From: Myrica gale
Taxonomy: Eukaryota > Streptophyta > Magnoliopsida > Fagales > Myricaceae
Direction of reading: 5' to 3'
NCBI GenBank assembly: GCA_963930655.1
Contig: OZ005606.1
Location: 11,427,501 to 11,491,500, forward strand
DNA length: 64,000 nucleotides
Shown here: positions 44,498-56,858 of the stretch, one piece after another
Layout: each line of letters opens with the position of its first letter
Numbering within the stretch: position 1 is the stretch's first letter
Program-made: the position numbers and the translations under genes
Notes under the pieces: generated by a model
Databases searched by the model: none
Told to the model about the DNA's origin: nothing
What the model saw: only the letters and a program-made list of their open reading frames with translations

Positions 44498-47400
44498 AGG
44501 CTGCCTTCGGTATTATGCAGTAGTTGACTCCTACAAAAGTAAATAGAAATAATTGAAAGAACTTTTGGGCTTATTGGCTATTGCCTCTGCCCACTTGGAG
44601 TAATTTGCAAGGGCATATTCTCGGTTTAATCCAACAAAATCTTCCCTCAGTGAGGTTGGTATTTGGGAATCTTGTTCTGTTCCTTTCTCCCCACTCTCAC
44701 AGATGGCGCTCCTATCAAAGACTCCGCGTGGTAAAGGTGGGGGTTTTGCTGGATAGCATGAGGTCCAGGGCAGTGGACAACATAAACCGTAGGATCCAAC
44801 GTTTTCATAAACCGTAAGTCATTTTGCAACGTTTTCAGAAGATGCACAACCGTAGGATCCAATTGTCCCCTCTCAGTCGTAGTACATAGTACGGTATGTG
44901 TAATTCAATATTTTTAATGTTTTTAGTCTTTAATATTTTGATATTATAACTCTTAAGACAATTTTTTACATTACGTATGAAAAAAAAAATTCAGTCATTT
45001 TGTTTTAAAAGTTCGCCCGGGTTGGTTTTCATTCCTGGTTCCGCCACTGTCTTTACTTGTGGACCTCCTATTATATTTTTATTATTTTCTTCTGGGAACA
45101 TTAGGAAAGTCGCCTTAATCAGCAATAATTATTTTGGTTGGAGCTTGGAACGATAATTTATATATATATATTATGAAAGTGAGGGTTCACCTATGACAAA
45201 ATCTCCGTACGTTTTGTTTCTTTGATAAAAGAATAAATAATGGGAAGGATATGCTTTGCGTGGTTCTGCAGATTCATTTCAAATGCTAATATTAATTAGC
45301 TATATAATATGGCCTCTGGCATATTCTACGAAGGCTAATAATATGGTCATACTTACCCAAATAATAATTTAATAATATGGTCAGCTTTAACTGCTGTTAT
45401 TGTCAGGGAGATGGAAACTCTGCGAGGCCTCCAGCTGGGCTGGGCTTATCCTGAGGCAGGGGCTTAAGAACCCAACCCAATAATTTAAGTTCGTACAAAA
45501 GTGGGGCTGGCCCAAGTTGTGAATGGGAGTAATGGTGCGTTTGGGCTTCTCTCACTGACCTTGCTAAGGAGGCTTATATATCCATAATTCAGCAAACACT
45601 CGTGCGCTGACCTTATTCCTACAGTACTGATAATATTTTTGGTTCTTATACGGGACTCTATATTGATCGTTGATGAAAGCAATGGGGGAGGGGAGATACT
45701 GGAACGGGAATTTCTTCACTATTTTTCAACTTCGGCCGAGAAAACTTTGATGAAGGTCCATTTTTACTTCTGCTCCAAGGGTGGAAGGCAAGGAGCGAGT
45801 GTCTATGTGGCAAAGTCGTGCACACCGATTCAACGATGAGCAAGCATTGCGCTCCTACTTCTCCGAAAGCTCGTTCATACCTGCTCAACCAAAGGTCAGG
45901 AAAAAACAACCAGCCACTGCAAGAGAGATCCGACACATTTGAAGATTCCCAACATGTTCATGTCCGCCGAAAGTCGATTTAAAAATATAGTTGCCGCAAG
46001 GTCCTTCCCACAAAATCCAAGAGAAATGAACTTATTAGAACCAACAAAAATAAAACACAATGCACAAGACAAAGAACCGCTTGACCGATGAACGGCTGGC
46101 CAGAAAACATGGCCGAAGAAAACCACCACAAGCAGCCCAAACAAAGCAGAAGATAGTCGGGCGCGTGAGATACACAGGCACGCGTAGGGTCATCATGATA
46201 GGATGCTTACAAATGATGTCATGGAGGGGTATTTATACTACCTACATAGGCTTGGGCGGCAAGGCCTTTCCTTGTAGAGGAAAGGCTTGTTGCACACTCA
46301 AGAAATCTCCTCAAGATCCTATTAAGGTTTAAAAGAAAAGATCTTTGTAGAGATCAAGCATTTTTTCTCAAGACTAGCCCACTAAAGAAGGACAAATAAA
46401 TCAAAGATTGATTGTCCACCAAATTAGGGATGTGGCCGACCATAAGCTTCTATATAGGGAGCAAAGGAATTGGCCACATGCATAAAAGCCTCCTAACTTC
46501 AATTAAGGAATAATCTTTCTAAAATAGGACCAAGATAATTGTCTTAATTGAATCAAGCCAACATGACAATGTTTTGATATCAAAGAAAATAACATAACAT
46601 CCCATAAATGGTGGGATTTGGCCATATAGTGATGAGTGACCCTATATGGCATCTGATTGTCGCTTGTGATGGTAGTCGCCGACATGTTCTGCCGCTCAAC
46701 CACCATGTAGGGTGGTGACTCCAAAATGATCAACATGGTCTCCTAAATCCTTTGAAACAAACCTCTGTGCTCCTCCATGCATCATCGTGTCCAATAGTCG
46801 TGTGGTGGTGCCACCAATCAACTCCATTTGGTCTCGGGATCCATACCGAGTCAACTCTCCATGCACCTTTGGTTGCGCCGACACGACTGATGGTCTTTTG
46901 GTGGTACCTTCGTTGTGCTCCTTAACTCCTCCTGAGTCGTTGTGTATCGCCTGTCAACATGCCTTATTTGAGCCATGTCGAGGCTTGTCGCCTTGCGAGC
47001 TCTTGTCTTGTCTTGGCAATGTCATGGGCATGCCAATGCGCTACTAGGTGTGTCATGGCTTGGGCCATGGCATGTCATGGGCATGTCAAATGTCTCAACA
47101 AGTCTTGCCACTCCTAAGTCTCGACCTGGGGTCCTGTCTCATCACGCGCCATCGCAGCAGCTCAGGAAGGGTGAACATTAGAACGCTGGAAGCTACTAAG
47201 CTTTGCTATGCTGTGAGTGGCCACCAAAATTCCTCCAAAATACCTAGATCTAGCCAAGAGAGAAGCCAAAATAAACGTGCAGACAGACACAGTCATGGAG
47301 GAGAAAATGAGACAAATGTCCAAGGGGAATAAGAGGGAGAAGGGGCCAGAGAAAACGATGGGGGCTGGGAGCAAGCAACGTAAGGGGAGGTTCTAGAGAG

Positions 47401-50395
47401 AGGGCAAACGCGCTCTCTCTAGAATACGACCAAAACAATTGACACCTCCACTTGTGTCGGAGTTTGTTTTGGGTCTTTGGACCGGTTTTGAAACTATGGG
47501 TCTTTTGGTCCATCTGTATGCGGCCTTTATGGCCAGTTAGATTCAGACCCTTGAGGCTAGTAGTTGTGTGGCCTTTTGGGCTTTTAACATTGTTGTAGTG
47601 GACTTTTATGTCTTTGTTCTTTGTAACCGGCCTTGAAGGCCCATTTCTATTTATCCCTTTACGTAATTTTGAGGTGAAATGAATTTTCAGGTTTGCTTAA
47701 AAAAAAATTGAAAATTAGTCTTTTCAATCAATGAGATATGGCTTTTGAGACTTTCGCTTTAATAAACTTTTCGTGCTGAAAAATAGCGGAGCTTCGAAAC
47801 GGTAAAGAGAGCCCTTTTTCTTTTATTGGTTTTTTGAGCTCTTTAGTCCATAACCTGATTTCTTCATACAGATTGGAAATTTCCTTTATGAATATCTGTT
47901 CACATGTCTAGGGTATCAATATTCTTTTTTTTTATGTTAAGTTTTGTTTGTAATAGTCGAATTATTCTATGGTTTCTGAAAAATCGCCTGACCTGTCAAA
48001 GGGCAGCTCTAAGTTGAAATTCAAAGATCCAATAGATGCTTTCAAAGGCGTCCTCTCGACTTCGTCTTGTCTTTTTCCATATAGTCTTCATGTAAGTTCC
48101 AGGCCAACTGCACATCCATTACCCACTTCAAACCCACGTCCCATAATAACTAGAACGTTGGTCCTCATGCATCAAATTAATAATCAACGAGATAATGCAG
48201 CACAACCATAACTTTGACACGGGTTCTTTTTAGGTAAAGTGTCATCTGATGTTAGCCCTCTCTGAATTCTCTGCCGATCATCTCCTCAATAATGAAGTGG
48301 GTCGCTTTTCGTGTCCTTAAAAACTTAGATACTCATGTCGTTCAACGCCAAGATAATGCCACATTTGGGTACTGTTATACTTAATTCTTAATCGATGCCT
48401 CTCAACTGATTGGCTTCATCTTTCTATTCCAGTAATAATTAGGTTTGGCAACTACATTTACATTATTTTATTCCCGTTCTTGTTTGGCTTCCATTTCCGC
48501 CCTAATGTCACTGATAAGAAAAAGAAAACGATGAACTTAGTGATTCCCCAATTTTATGTGGCTCTGAGACTCATAAACTTGCCTATGTTAGATGTCGTCG
48601 ATCATGCAAGAACTTGATACTAAACCATTTACGTCAGATTGGTCATATCTATATGGTAAAAGAGAGGGTTGAACATGCTGCAAACGTCGACAGTTTTGGC
48701 TATGAACCGCAGGGATAAGAGAGTCTTGCATTTCTTTTTTCCCTTTCAAGTCTCATTGAAGATGTTTCTTTCTGGTGAAAAAAGGAAAACAGATAACTAA
48801 GGAAAATCGACCTCTAAATTTTTAATGCAGCCCTCTGTCTCTCTTGCGGAAAAGAGCTGCAGTGTAAAGCATGAACTGGAAAAGGGAAATTGTTTTATTT
48901 GCTTCATCAAACATTGAGTTGGATTGGGATGCTGTTACTGTTAGCATAATTCTTTTGATACTGGCCCACCCAGTGTGCTTATCCATCCTGCACCCGTGCA
49001 TTCTTTTATGAGTTAGCTAGTCAGCTAGTGCTGCCTAGCTTCAAAGTACTTTGAAAGAGTTTGTCGCCACTCGGACAAAAATAAAGCCAAGTTGTTGGAC
49101 TATATTATCATAATCATTGGCTCAACATGCCCTCGCTCCTTATAATCATCATTAAATATTCGGATGCAGATGGGTCTCCTACCTTGTTTGTAGCAGTACT
49201 AGATGGGACTAGTCCTCTCAAAGAGAGGTGGGTGAAAGAGGTTGAATCCGCAAAACCTACCAGATGTGTATTCCTTTTGCTCATAGTTTCTCGTCTGAGA
49301 ATCTGTGGGTTTATTTACTTCATTGGAATTACTATGTCTAAACTATTGAGGGACACGTTTGGGTGGTTCCAAATTTCCAATTCTCTACTCTGTCTCTGAG
49401 CCTCTGTTCCATTGAAAACTCCGGCTCATGTTTATCCCTGGAAGACAGTTTATTAATTGGGAATACCGCTCGTGCAACTATGAATTTAGAGAAGCTCTAT
49501 TTAGTATTGTTTCCATGTCTCCTAGAAAAACAACATGCCAGCTTCATAAGCCGTCAGACTCGCCATAGTCCTCTCGATTCAAGCGTGTAGTCTTATAAGT
49601 TATAATATTGCATTATTTTTCTATTTAGGAGTACCTATCCTATACAGAAGGGAAGATCTTGGGATGCTTCAGAAACTGTACCGCAGGATCTCCTAAACAG
49701 GAAAATGGGTAATTATGTACCTTATGATTGTCAGAGAAAATGTCACAGAGCCAATTGCCAAAGAGTTAACGTCGTTTTCTTTTGAAGGTAGTAGATGATC
49801 TCAGATCTATTGGAGATAGAGAAAACCAATGGATGGACTGCTTATTAGCAAATACAAAATCTTAGGAGGATTTAAAGTTTCATAAGCAGTTCATGGTAGT
49901 CAAAACGTAATTTTCCCTTTTATAAGTTCCCGGACTCATTTATAAACTGATCCGAACATCAAGTAAAAGCATGGCTTCCGACCACCCACCTCAACACAAT
50001 AGTCCAAGGGAACTACGACGAAAGGCAAGAGTTAAAACTATTTGGAATATAAAAGAACTCAGGTAGAAGAAAGCTCAAGTTAACAGGAAAGGACAATCCC
50101 TCCCCAAGTCCCCCCAATTTGTAAGGAAAATCTTGGCGCAGGTTTTTCTTCTTCTTTTTCTGTCATTTTCTCTGCAAGCTGGTTGGTCCCCGCTACTGTA
50201 TAGTACTCTTGGGCGCCTAAAGATCTTTTTCTAGGGGTTCAATTCAAGCCCATCTGGCTATTCTTTCCCGTCACTTTAATGGAACCGCCTCTGTTTTGTT
50301 TGGAATCGGTCATCTTGACTGACTACGTTTGGTTCCTGTCTATCTCAGAAACAGTGGTTGGTTCACGCAAAAATAATTCCAAGTCGGTGGACTAC

Positions 50396-50592
50396 AGGTG
50401 TTATTTGTAAAATTTTCATGATTTTTAAAATTTTAGACTATTAATTTTAGTAAAAATTGAAGATTGAGATGATTTGTAATATTTATTATAATTAAAATTA
50501 ATGATTTGTTGGGGAGAGAGATTATATTATAATTTTTTATTGTATTAAAATTTTAGAAATGATAAAATTTTGATATACAAACGCCCCGGCAC
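50396..50592. mobile_element. MITE present in copy B only
   Basis: AT-rich insertion beginning AGGTGTTATTTG and ending ACAAACGCCCC, with the gggagagagattatattataa motif of the family. Copy A reads gtggactacgtttactttgg without interruption near 29350. Confidence 0.7.
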
Positions 50593-50627
50593 GTTTACTT
50601 TGGGTCATGTCTCCTTAATATAACTAC

Positions 50628-50800
50628 GGTAGCGTTTGACACTTAAAATTTTAATAAAATAAAAAATTATAATATAATATCTTTATTCTTATTAAATTAT
50701 TATTTTTTATTAAAAAAATATAAAAAATTATCATTCTTGTTACTTTTATCGATAGTAATTTAAAATTTTAATAATTTTAAAATTTTACTTTTTAAAAGGC
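50628..50800. mobile_element. second MITE present in copy B only
   Basis: It starts GGTAGCGTTTGACAC and is bordered by CTAC at 50624-50627 and 50801-50804. Copy A has a single ctaactacagcctg near 29390. Very AT-rich interior. Confidence 0.7.
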
Positions 50801-51449
50801 CTACAGCCTGTTACTAGCTAAGATCATCGTGAGGCAGTCAGACGTAGATGTGTTTTTTTGCCTCTTTGTAAATGCAGCAACCACATATATAGGTGTCGAG
50901 ACTTTGACAAGGAATTTGTGGCCACAGAACTTCTTTGTGGACATAAATATATTTGCCCGTTCAATTTTGCAATACTAATCTAATACCAATCTGGGTTTGG
51001 CGTATGTCTACACGCCAAAAAGTACTCTGAGCAGCAAATTTTTTTTTCAGAGGGTCTGCCAATGGAGATAGGATTGGGAGGCATGAAACTATCTCGTACA
51101 CTGTATTAGAGCAGCACAAAGATGGCAATCATAATGACTTCGTTATAATCGTTGTCAGTTTTCCAGGCCCTGCAGGTTGTAACTTTGTAGGCCACATCTA
51201 CACGCTACCTCCTAATCCTATATCTCTAGCCAAGAAGCTATGAGAAGTAGGGAAATGGGTTTCGTGTACAATGGGAAAATTGGAGTATGTGTTCATTTAT
51301 GACCCATCAATTTTAGGATTCAAGGTCAGTCCCTACCTCGTAATTGAGGCATGCGCTGATGCAAAGTCTTACGAATGATCCAATCCTTGATCCATAGTCA
51401 AATCACTTGGGTCCACTTCTGACCAAAATCTTCTCCAACCAGAAAGTAA

Positions 51450-51627
51450 GAGACTGTTCGTTTGTGAAATATTTTGAGAGTTACGTGTATTTTAAAAATT
51501 TTTAGGTTTAATTAATTTTATTGACAGGTTGTTGTAGTTATTTTTAAGTGATCTTAAAAATATGTTCGATTTATGTATTTTTAAGATTCAAAAAATTCTG
51601 AAAATTCAAATAAACTGAACAAACCCT
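51450..51627. mobile_element. Tourist-like MITE present in copy B only
   Basis: It starts GAGACTGTTCGTTTG and ends GAACAAACCC; TAA flanks both sides (51447-51449 and 51628-51630), a 3-bp duplication of the PIF/Harbinger type. Copy A reads agaaagtaaatttatttatt continuously near 30416-30436. Confidence 0.75.
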
Positions 51628-52070
51628 AAATTTATTTATTGTTTTATCCATTAAGAGTGTTTTCTCGCGCTCCCTAAAGGATGAGCTATTTTTGCCCCTC
51701 TCTCACTACAGCTGGGATGTTTTCTTTCCTTTTGCACGTTTTTTTTTTGGGTTCCTTGAACAATCTGGGCTGTTTAATGTTTAGATTCATCCTTGGCTGG
51801 TATGTCAATTCATTGCTTTTGGACGTATTGAAAATTGTCACTCTCAAATCAAATTATTCAAGTTTTGAGAGACACAAATCAAATTTCAACAACCCAAAAA
51901 TACATTTCAACGGACATATCTATGGGACTCCAAAAGACATAGAAAATATAAAAAATGACTTCTGCCTTTTGGGTTAGTAACTTTTTGAGTGCAGAAGATA
52001 AACCAAATGGGTTTCGGAGTCGGTAATTCTGCGAGAAAAAAAGTCTGGAACTTTTCGTACACTCCAAGTG

Positions 52071-53190
52071 CCCGCGTGATGTCTCCGGAGATAGACTTTA
52101 AGGACTTTGTATGGAACAGCTGTAATAGCTGTAATCCGAGTAACTGTGGCGGCCAACTTTTTGGCAAAGTGGAAAAGACGAGAAAGTTAGATGTGGTGGA
52201 GTTGGTGATCGCTTTTGGTTGGGACTTGCCTGACGGTCCCAAGTTGCCCTTACAGCACGAGTCAAACGTGGATTTGGGTCTTAGGAGTCGGAGACGCTTG
52301 AGAGGAGAGATGGGCGTCACTGTTTCAATATCAACCTAACCTAACCTGTTACTTTTTGAAAAAAAAAAACACAACAAAAAACCAAAACCAAGACCTACTC
52401 AAATGGAAAATGTCTTGGCTTCTATCCTTTTGTAAGGCCTTAATTTGTCGCCTAGCAGCATTTCTTGTTTTGTCAGTTAGTCTTGGTTAAACCCTTTTCA
52501 CACCATGGAGCTGCTTTTGTAATTGCACCGCCATTGTCGATCAGAATTGATGTCGGTTTTGTCAGTTCTATGCAATCAAAATTATCTGTTCATGGGGTGT
52601 CTGCAGGGTAGAGGGACTCCGAGGTGGGGCTGGAGCGGGACAAGGCGGGCTTGACCAATAGACCACTCTTTGATTTGGTTAAGAGCCACCCTCCTTACCC
52701 ACTGGAATCTGGATTATAATTTTCCATTCCAAATCACCAGTTTTGTTGAAATTAAAAAGCAACTTTTCCTCTTATTTTTCTATGTTTTCCGGACCCACAT
52801 AACATCCTAAAACATTTTATTTTTCAAATATATGTTATCTTAATTTCCAACTGTTTTTATATAACTGACTCTGTACTTTTCAAGCGACTGGAGGGGAAAA
52901 ATTTTGAAAATTTTAATTTTTGGTCATTAAATTTTACTTTTTTTTACTAATTAATCATTAGATTTAATTTTTTCAATTTGCCGTCATTGAATTTATGTCC
53001 TTGAAAATAATAGGTCCTGTCGGCTTACTTTGAATTTGTCCACGTCAGTGTTGCCTTGTGACTTAATTTTTTCCACGTCACTTGCTCCGTGTCCAAACCT
53101 CACCGTTTTAGTAAAAAGCTACACCAAAATCTTTCCCCTGCACATCACCCCCTTCCTCTCGCCAGTGCAGAATTACCTCAGAGCTTACTC
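52071..53190. other. intergenic, no gene seen
   Basis: Right of the duplicated block. Contains an open frame at 51989-52339 without family resemblance and two poly(A)-like runs. No element recognised with confidence. Confidence 0.4.
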
Positions 53191-53385
53191 AGGCTGCGTT
53201 CGTGTTTTAAAATTTTACATCTTCTTAAATTTCAACACAATAAAATATTATAATATAATCTCTCTCCTCGTCAAATCATTACTTTTCACTACAAAAAATA
53301 TAAAAAATTACATATCTTCACTTTTTCATTAAATCAAATACCTAAAAATTTTCACATGACTAAAATTTTAAAACACAAATCCACT
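53191..53385. mobile_element. AT-rich MITE of the same family
   Basis: Begins near GGCTGCGTTCGTGTTTTAAA and ends near TTTAAAACACAAATCC, with ataatataatctctctcctc inside, the reverse of the gagagagattatattat motif in other copies. Ends are approximate. Confidence 0.55.
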
Positions 53386-53401
53386 TCATTCCCCTGTCTC
53401 C

Positions 53402-53770
53402 GGCACTTGGACGATTAACTTCTCATTAAAGAACTGTTCAGCCCCGAACATAGGCCACGTTTTCATTGGGATGCTAGCACAAATTCCAACCACAATGTGT
53501 CAAAAACCCACCAATAGCAACACTTATGGCTCCCAACCCCAGATAAACAAGCCTCTACCCTTTACCCGTTCCTCAGAGGCATCTTCTACTAACCATTTCT
53601 CCGTTTCCTCCCTTTTATAACCGCCTCGTATGACCCAGATAAATGGCTTTTTCGATGCTTTTAAGCCTAAACCGAGCTCTGTCAATTGTGGGGGGTGTAA
53701 GACGATTAAGGCTTCCAAGACAATCATACACAACGTTATCTCGTGCCTATGAATCTAGCCACTTCAAGCA
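53402..53770 (-). pseudogene. UGT73-type glycosyltransferase remnant
   Basis: The minus-strand reading runs CLKWLDS, then a stop, then [40 protein letters not shown] and, after damage around the PSPG start, [11 protein letters not shown], and finally [12 protein letters not shown]. These are ordered blocks of UGT73-type enzymes (…[19 protein letters not shown]…[25 protein letters not shown]…EQFFNEKL…). Stops, base losses and a small deletion in the PSPG box make it clearly dead. It belongs to a different UGT subfamily from the UGT85-type genes to the left, so the neighbourhood holds at least two UGT lineages. Confidence 0.8.
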
Positions 53771-54099
53771 CTGGGGAGAGGAAGGGGGTGCCAGAGGTAA
53801 GGGTGATGTGCAGGGGGGAAATTTTGGGGCAGCGTTCTTACTAAAACGGTGCGGTTTGAAGAGGGAGAAAGTGACGTGTAAAAAATTAGGTTACAAGGCA
53901 ACACAAACTGACGTGGATAAATCCCGTTAATCAAAATAACGGTCCATTGACGTAAAGATCAATTATTTTAAAAGGTATAGTTTAGTGACTGAATTAAAAA
54001 AATTAAGACATAAGGATCGATTATTTTAAAGAACATAAATTTGAAATTTGAAAAAATTAAAACTAATAACTAATTCGTAAAAGAGGATAAAATGACCAG

Positions 54100-54300
54100 A
54101 AATGAATTTTCCTCTGCTAACCTGTTCAACGGCGGGCTACCCATTCTTTCTTTTTTCCACATCCCCCAAGTTATATATTATACATATAACGTGTCCAATG
54201 GTGGGCTACCCGTTCACTTTCCCAAGTTATCGACACGTTGCCAATGTGAAACTCACCCAAAAATGCACGAACCTGAAAACTTTTATGGTGAATCTTGTCC
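54100..54300 (+). repeat. UGT-cluster upstream segment, copy 2
   Basis: Same segment as 32990-33185: tcctctgctaacctgttcaa, gtgtccaatggtgggctacc, gttatcgacac and gcacgaacctgaa occur in the same order. It diverges after gtgaatctt. No UGT gene follows in this copy. Confidence 0.8.
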
Positions 54301-55345
54301 CTTGGAATTATGCTCAGGCGAGATTCGTCGGCTACACTGCTGGGACGCCGATTGGGCCCAGCAATCCCAATATTTTGACCAGAGCCCGTGTCACCGAGTG
54401 TACCGACGCTGTCCCTTCGACCACGTGAATCATGGCTTCTGCATTCTGACCTCCCTTCTCCCTCCAGTTACACTATAGAAGGTGCTTCTCGGTTCCTTTT
54501 AGTGACTCCAACGTACACCCTTATGTTTCACAAGTTTGATCCAATTGTGCAAAGATAAGAGTCTAAAGTACCAATTTTTATGCTTAAACATCTTCATGCA
54601 AATTTTAAATTAAAAGGGTTCTAAGGGCAAAAATTTAAGGATCCGTCCTGCAGCAATGGCATCAGAATTTATATATATTTTTTTTCGATACAGAGGAAAC
54701 CTTCGGCAACTCACTTAAGTCGGCACCGTCCCTCATTCCCCACAAGCTTGTTTGCGAATTACATTACCCATAAAAAGAAAGCACAGGACAAAAAGTTTTT
54801 TTTTCCCACAAATTATCGACATCTCCAAATTTCTAGACCATTCTCGTGCCCCCAAAACGCAAAAACCCACTACCGCCATTGCCAACCCCGATTGGTGCTG
54901 CTTTGTTCGTCCCCCCTTTAGCATTATTTATGCCAAAATATTATATACATTCTCTTTATAAGATAATACTTAAAACAGACTTGGGGAAAAATAAATTCCC
55001 TAGAGTGACGTAAGCATAACAACAGCCTGGGCGACTGTGCCGCTAGCTCACAGGTTGAGACCCCTAGGGAATCAGTGTAATTTTAAAACTCATCTGGCTT
55101 CTTTCATGCGTGACTATTTTAAAAGTACTGACTACTAGGGAAGCACTTCTCTCGAAGTTCACACCTTCGCCTTCCCTCCCACCTTACGTCATTGTCCATC
55201 AAAGCCCCTCCGTATTGGGCCCCCACCCCTTCCCCCACAATTATGCACCTTCTTGGCTTCTACGCTCGTCACCTATTCCCTACTGACTACTTTACACGGG
55301 TCTGTTTTTTCAGCGGACCTGCCTCTGTATGGCTTTCATATTTGT
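54301..55345. other. intergenic, no gene seen
   Basis: Mixed sequence without a recognised gene; a GC-richer part at 54300-54480 could be a gene remnant, but I recognise no family. Confidence 0.35.
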
Positions 55346-55448
55346 GTGCAAAAATTTGAGAGCATTGTAATTAGATAATGAAAATAGATAATTTGATAAA
55401 ATAAAATATAATTATTTTATTTTATCAAAATTTTTACACACAAACGTC
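55346..55448. mobile_element. short MITE-like inverted repeat
   Basis: TTTGTGTGCAAAAATTT on the left faces AAAATTTTTACACACAAACG on the right. AT-rich core of about 60 bp. Confidence 0.5.
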
Positions 55449-55524
55449 ACTCGGTTACTTTGAAATCAGATGCGGATATTTACAATTTCGTCACGATTAC
55501 ATGACCGTATTAAAGAGAGATATA

Positions 55525-55707
55525 GGGCATGTTTGAGACCCCAAATATTTGGGGTCTCAACAAATCGGACAAATTAAACAAACTCCAAAATTTTTAACTT
55601 TTACACCTACACACTTCACCTTTCACAAACTCCAATAAATCTCAATAAAGTAAAGATTCCTAAAATTTCGAGAATATTCCCTAATTTTTTAGCAAACAAA
55701 CATCCCC
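55525..55707. mobile_element. MITE with ATATA flanks
   Basis: It starts GGGCATGTTTGAGACCCC, ends GCAAACAAACATCCCC, and is bordered by ATATA at 55520-55524 and 55708-55712. A small internal hairpin, gaccccaaatatttggggtc, lies at 55536-55555. Confidence 0.7.
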
Positions 55708-56071
55708 ATATAATAGGTAAACTGATTCATAATGTTTAGAATTTTATACTAATAATATTTACTGTATCTCTATGTAATTTGAATAAAAAATTGTAATACA
55801 AATTCCACAAAAAAAATATAATAAATTAGACCGATACAATTTAAGCAAAAAATCGATAAATGTACTTTTTACTTATCAACTATAAAGTATATGACACATT
55901 GCATCTTCTAACTAATAATATTAAATATTTTACACCCTAAATTATTCACTTTGACATAATACACCTTATAACTACTAAAGTTAAACATTTTTCGTCTTTC
56001 ATCTGATAATAATACCTTCAAAAAATTAATAAATTTACAATAATATTTTTAATATATACAAAATAGATTAA
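55708..56071. other. AT-rich intergenic, no gene seen
   Basis: Very AT-rich and without recognised features. Confidence 0.4.
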
Positions 56072-56265
56072 GGTGTTGTTTGAACGTGCAAATTTTAAGT
56101 ATTGAAGTTTGTGAAATATTATTATTTGTAAAAAAGTTATGAGAGTCGATGAAAAAGTGAAAGAGTGAGAATATTTTTAATAAATATTATAATAATAATA
56201 AATTATTTGATAATTTTTTTAATATTAACTCTTTTAATTATGACTAATTATTTAAAATTCAAACT
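56072..56265. mobile_element. MITE of the GGTGTTGTTTG type
   Basis: It starts GGTGTTGTTTGAACGTGC after TTAA and ends near AAAATTCAAACTAAG. It contains the gtgaaaaagtgaaagagtgag-like segment typical of this family. The right end is approximate. Confidence 0.55.
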
Positions 56266-56759
56266 AAGTCCTACATACATTATCGTTAAAATTAATAATT
56301 AAATTATATAATATATCAAAATTAATAATTTAGAATACAAATTATAAAATATATAAGATTTAACGGGTTAAAAATTGTAAAAACTTACAATATATGAATA
56401 TAACGTGAAGAAAGAGTGGGACCCAGCTCCATTGGGGATTTGTTTGGTGTCAAATCAGTGAATAATATTGGCGTCTTTCCTCGTGGGTGACTCACAATCG
56501 ATATCCAGATATCCGCTGGCTAGCTGCTGCATAATTGAGACTCTTACTAGACTACTCGCTAAAGGGTCAGCAGATAAAAATATTGCTGAAATTCCTTTAC
56601 TTTCTCTGTAGACCACCACGTCACCCAGAAGAACCTTACAGCCTGGCCAGGCTATCTTAATTTTGAACACCCAACCATGCTATTACACGTGGCGGCGTCA
56701 AGACGTTGACAGCTCCGTTCCTCACAGCTGTCTCCCCACTCATCCCCACAGAAACCCGA

Positions 56760-56767
56760 TATAAATA
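56760..56767 (+). promoter_or_regulatory. TATA box of the EXORDIUM-like gene
   Basis: TATAAATA about 90 bp upstream of the ATG at 56859, which would put transcription start near 56790-56800 and give a 5' leader of about 60 bases. A CACGTGGCGG G-box-like word lies upstream at about 56686. Confidence 0.65.
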
Positions 56768-56858
56768 GCAGCTTCAATCCCCTTCCATTTCAACAAGCTG
56801 CGGTTGAGCCAGGGCGTTTTCTATTCTATCGAGCTATAAAATCCCCTGAACCTTCACC

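Larger units (their letters stand above)
42229..45049. mobile_element. hAT-bounded segment carrying gamma-tubulin exons
   Basis: The left end CAGGGGCGGACCCAGG and right end CCTGGTTCCGCCACTG are of the same CAGNGGCGGA hAT family as the element at 11674-15745. TCTTTACT flanks both ends (42221-42228 and 45050-45057), a perfect 8-bp duplication, so the 2,821-bp block moved as one unit. A paralogous uninterrupted site is at 33221-33228. The right 230 bp (from about 44818) match the 3' end of the related hATs; the left 129 bp form a separate short inverted-repeat unit. Between them lie the 5' part of a gamma-tubulin gene with introns and a block of unknown origin (about 44570-44815). No transposase is present. 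Confidence 0.85.
45155..52070 (+). repeat. segmental duplication, copy B
   Basis: Collinear partner of 17820-31865. It lacks the LTR element: the junction near 49232-49245 reads gtgaaagaggttgaatccgc, with a single GAGGT. It has three insertions absent from copy A (50396-50592, 50628-50800, 51450-51627). Up to about 47700 it is the unclassified repeat-like block; the rest to 52070 shows no gene I recognise. Confidence 0.9.

Noticed and set aside
44570-44815. Possible second captured gene piece next to the tubulin fragment
   Set aside because: Some coding-like readings exist (VVKVGVLLDSMRSRAVDN) but I could not assign them to any family with confidence.
51989-52339. 116-aa plus-strand open frame at the edge of copy B
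   Set aside because: Its first part is disrupted in copy A (31785-31865) and the rest matches no family I know.
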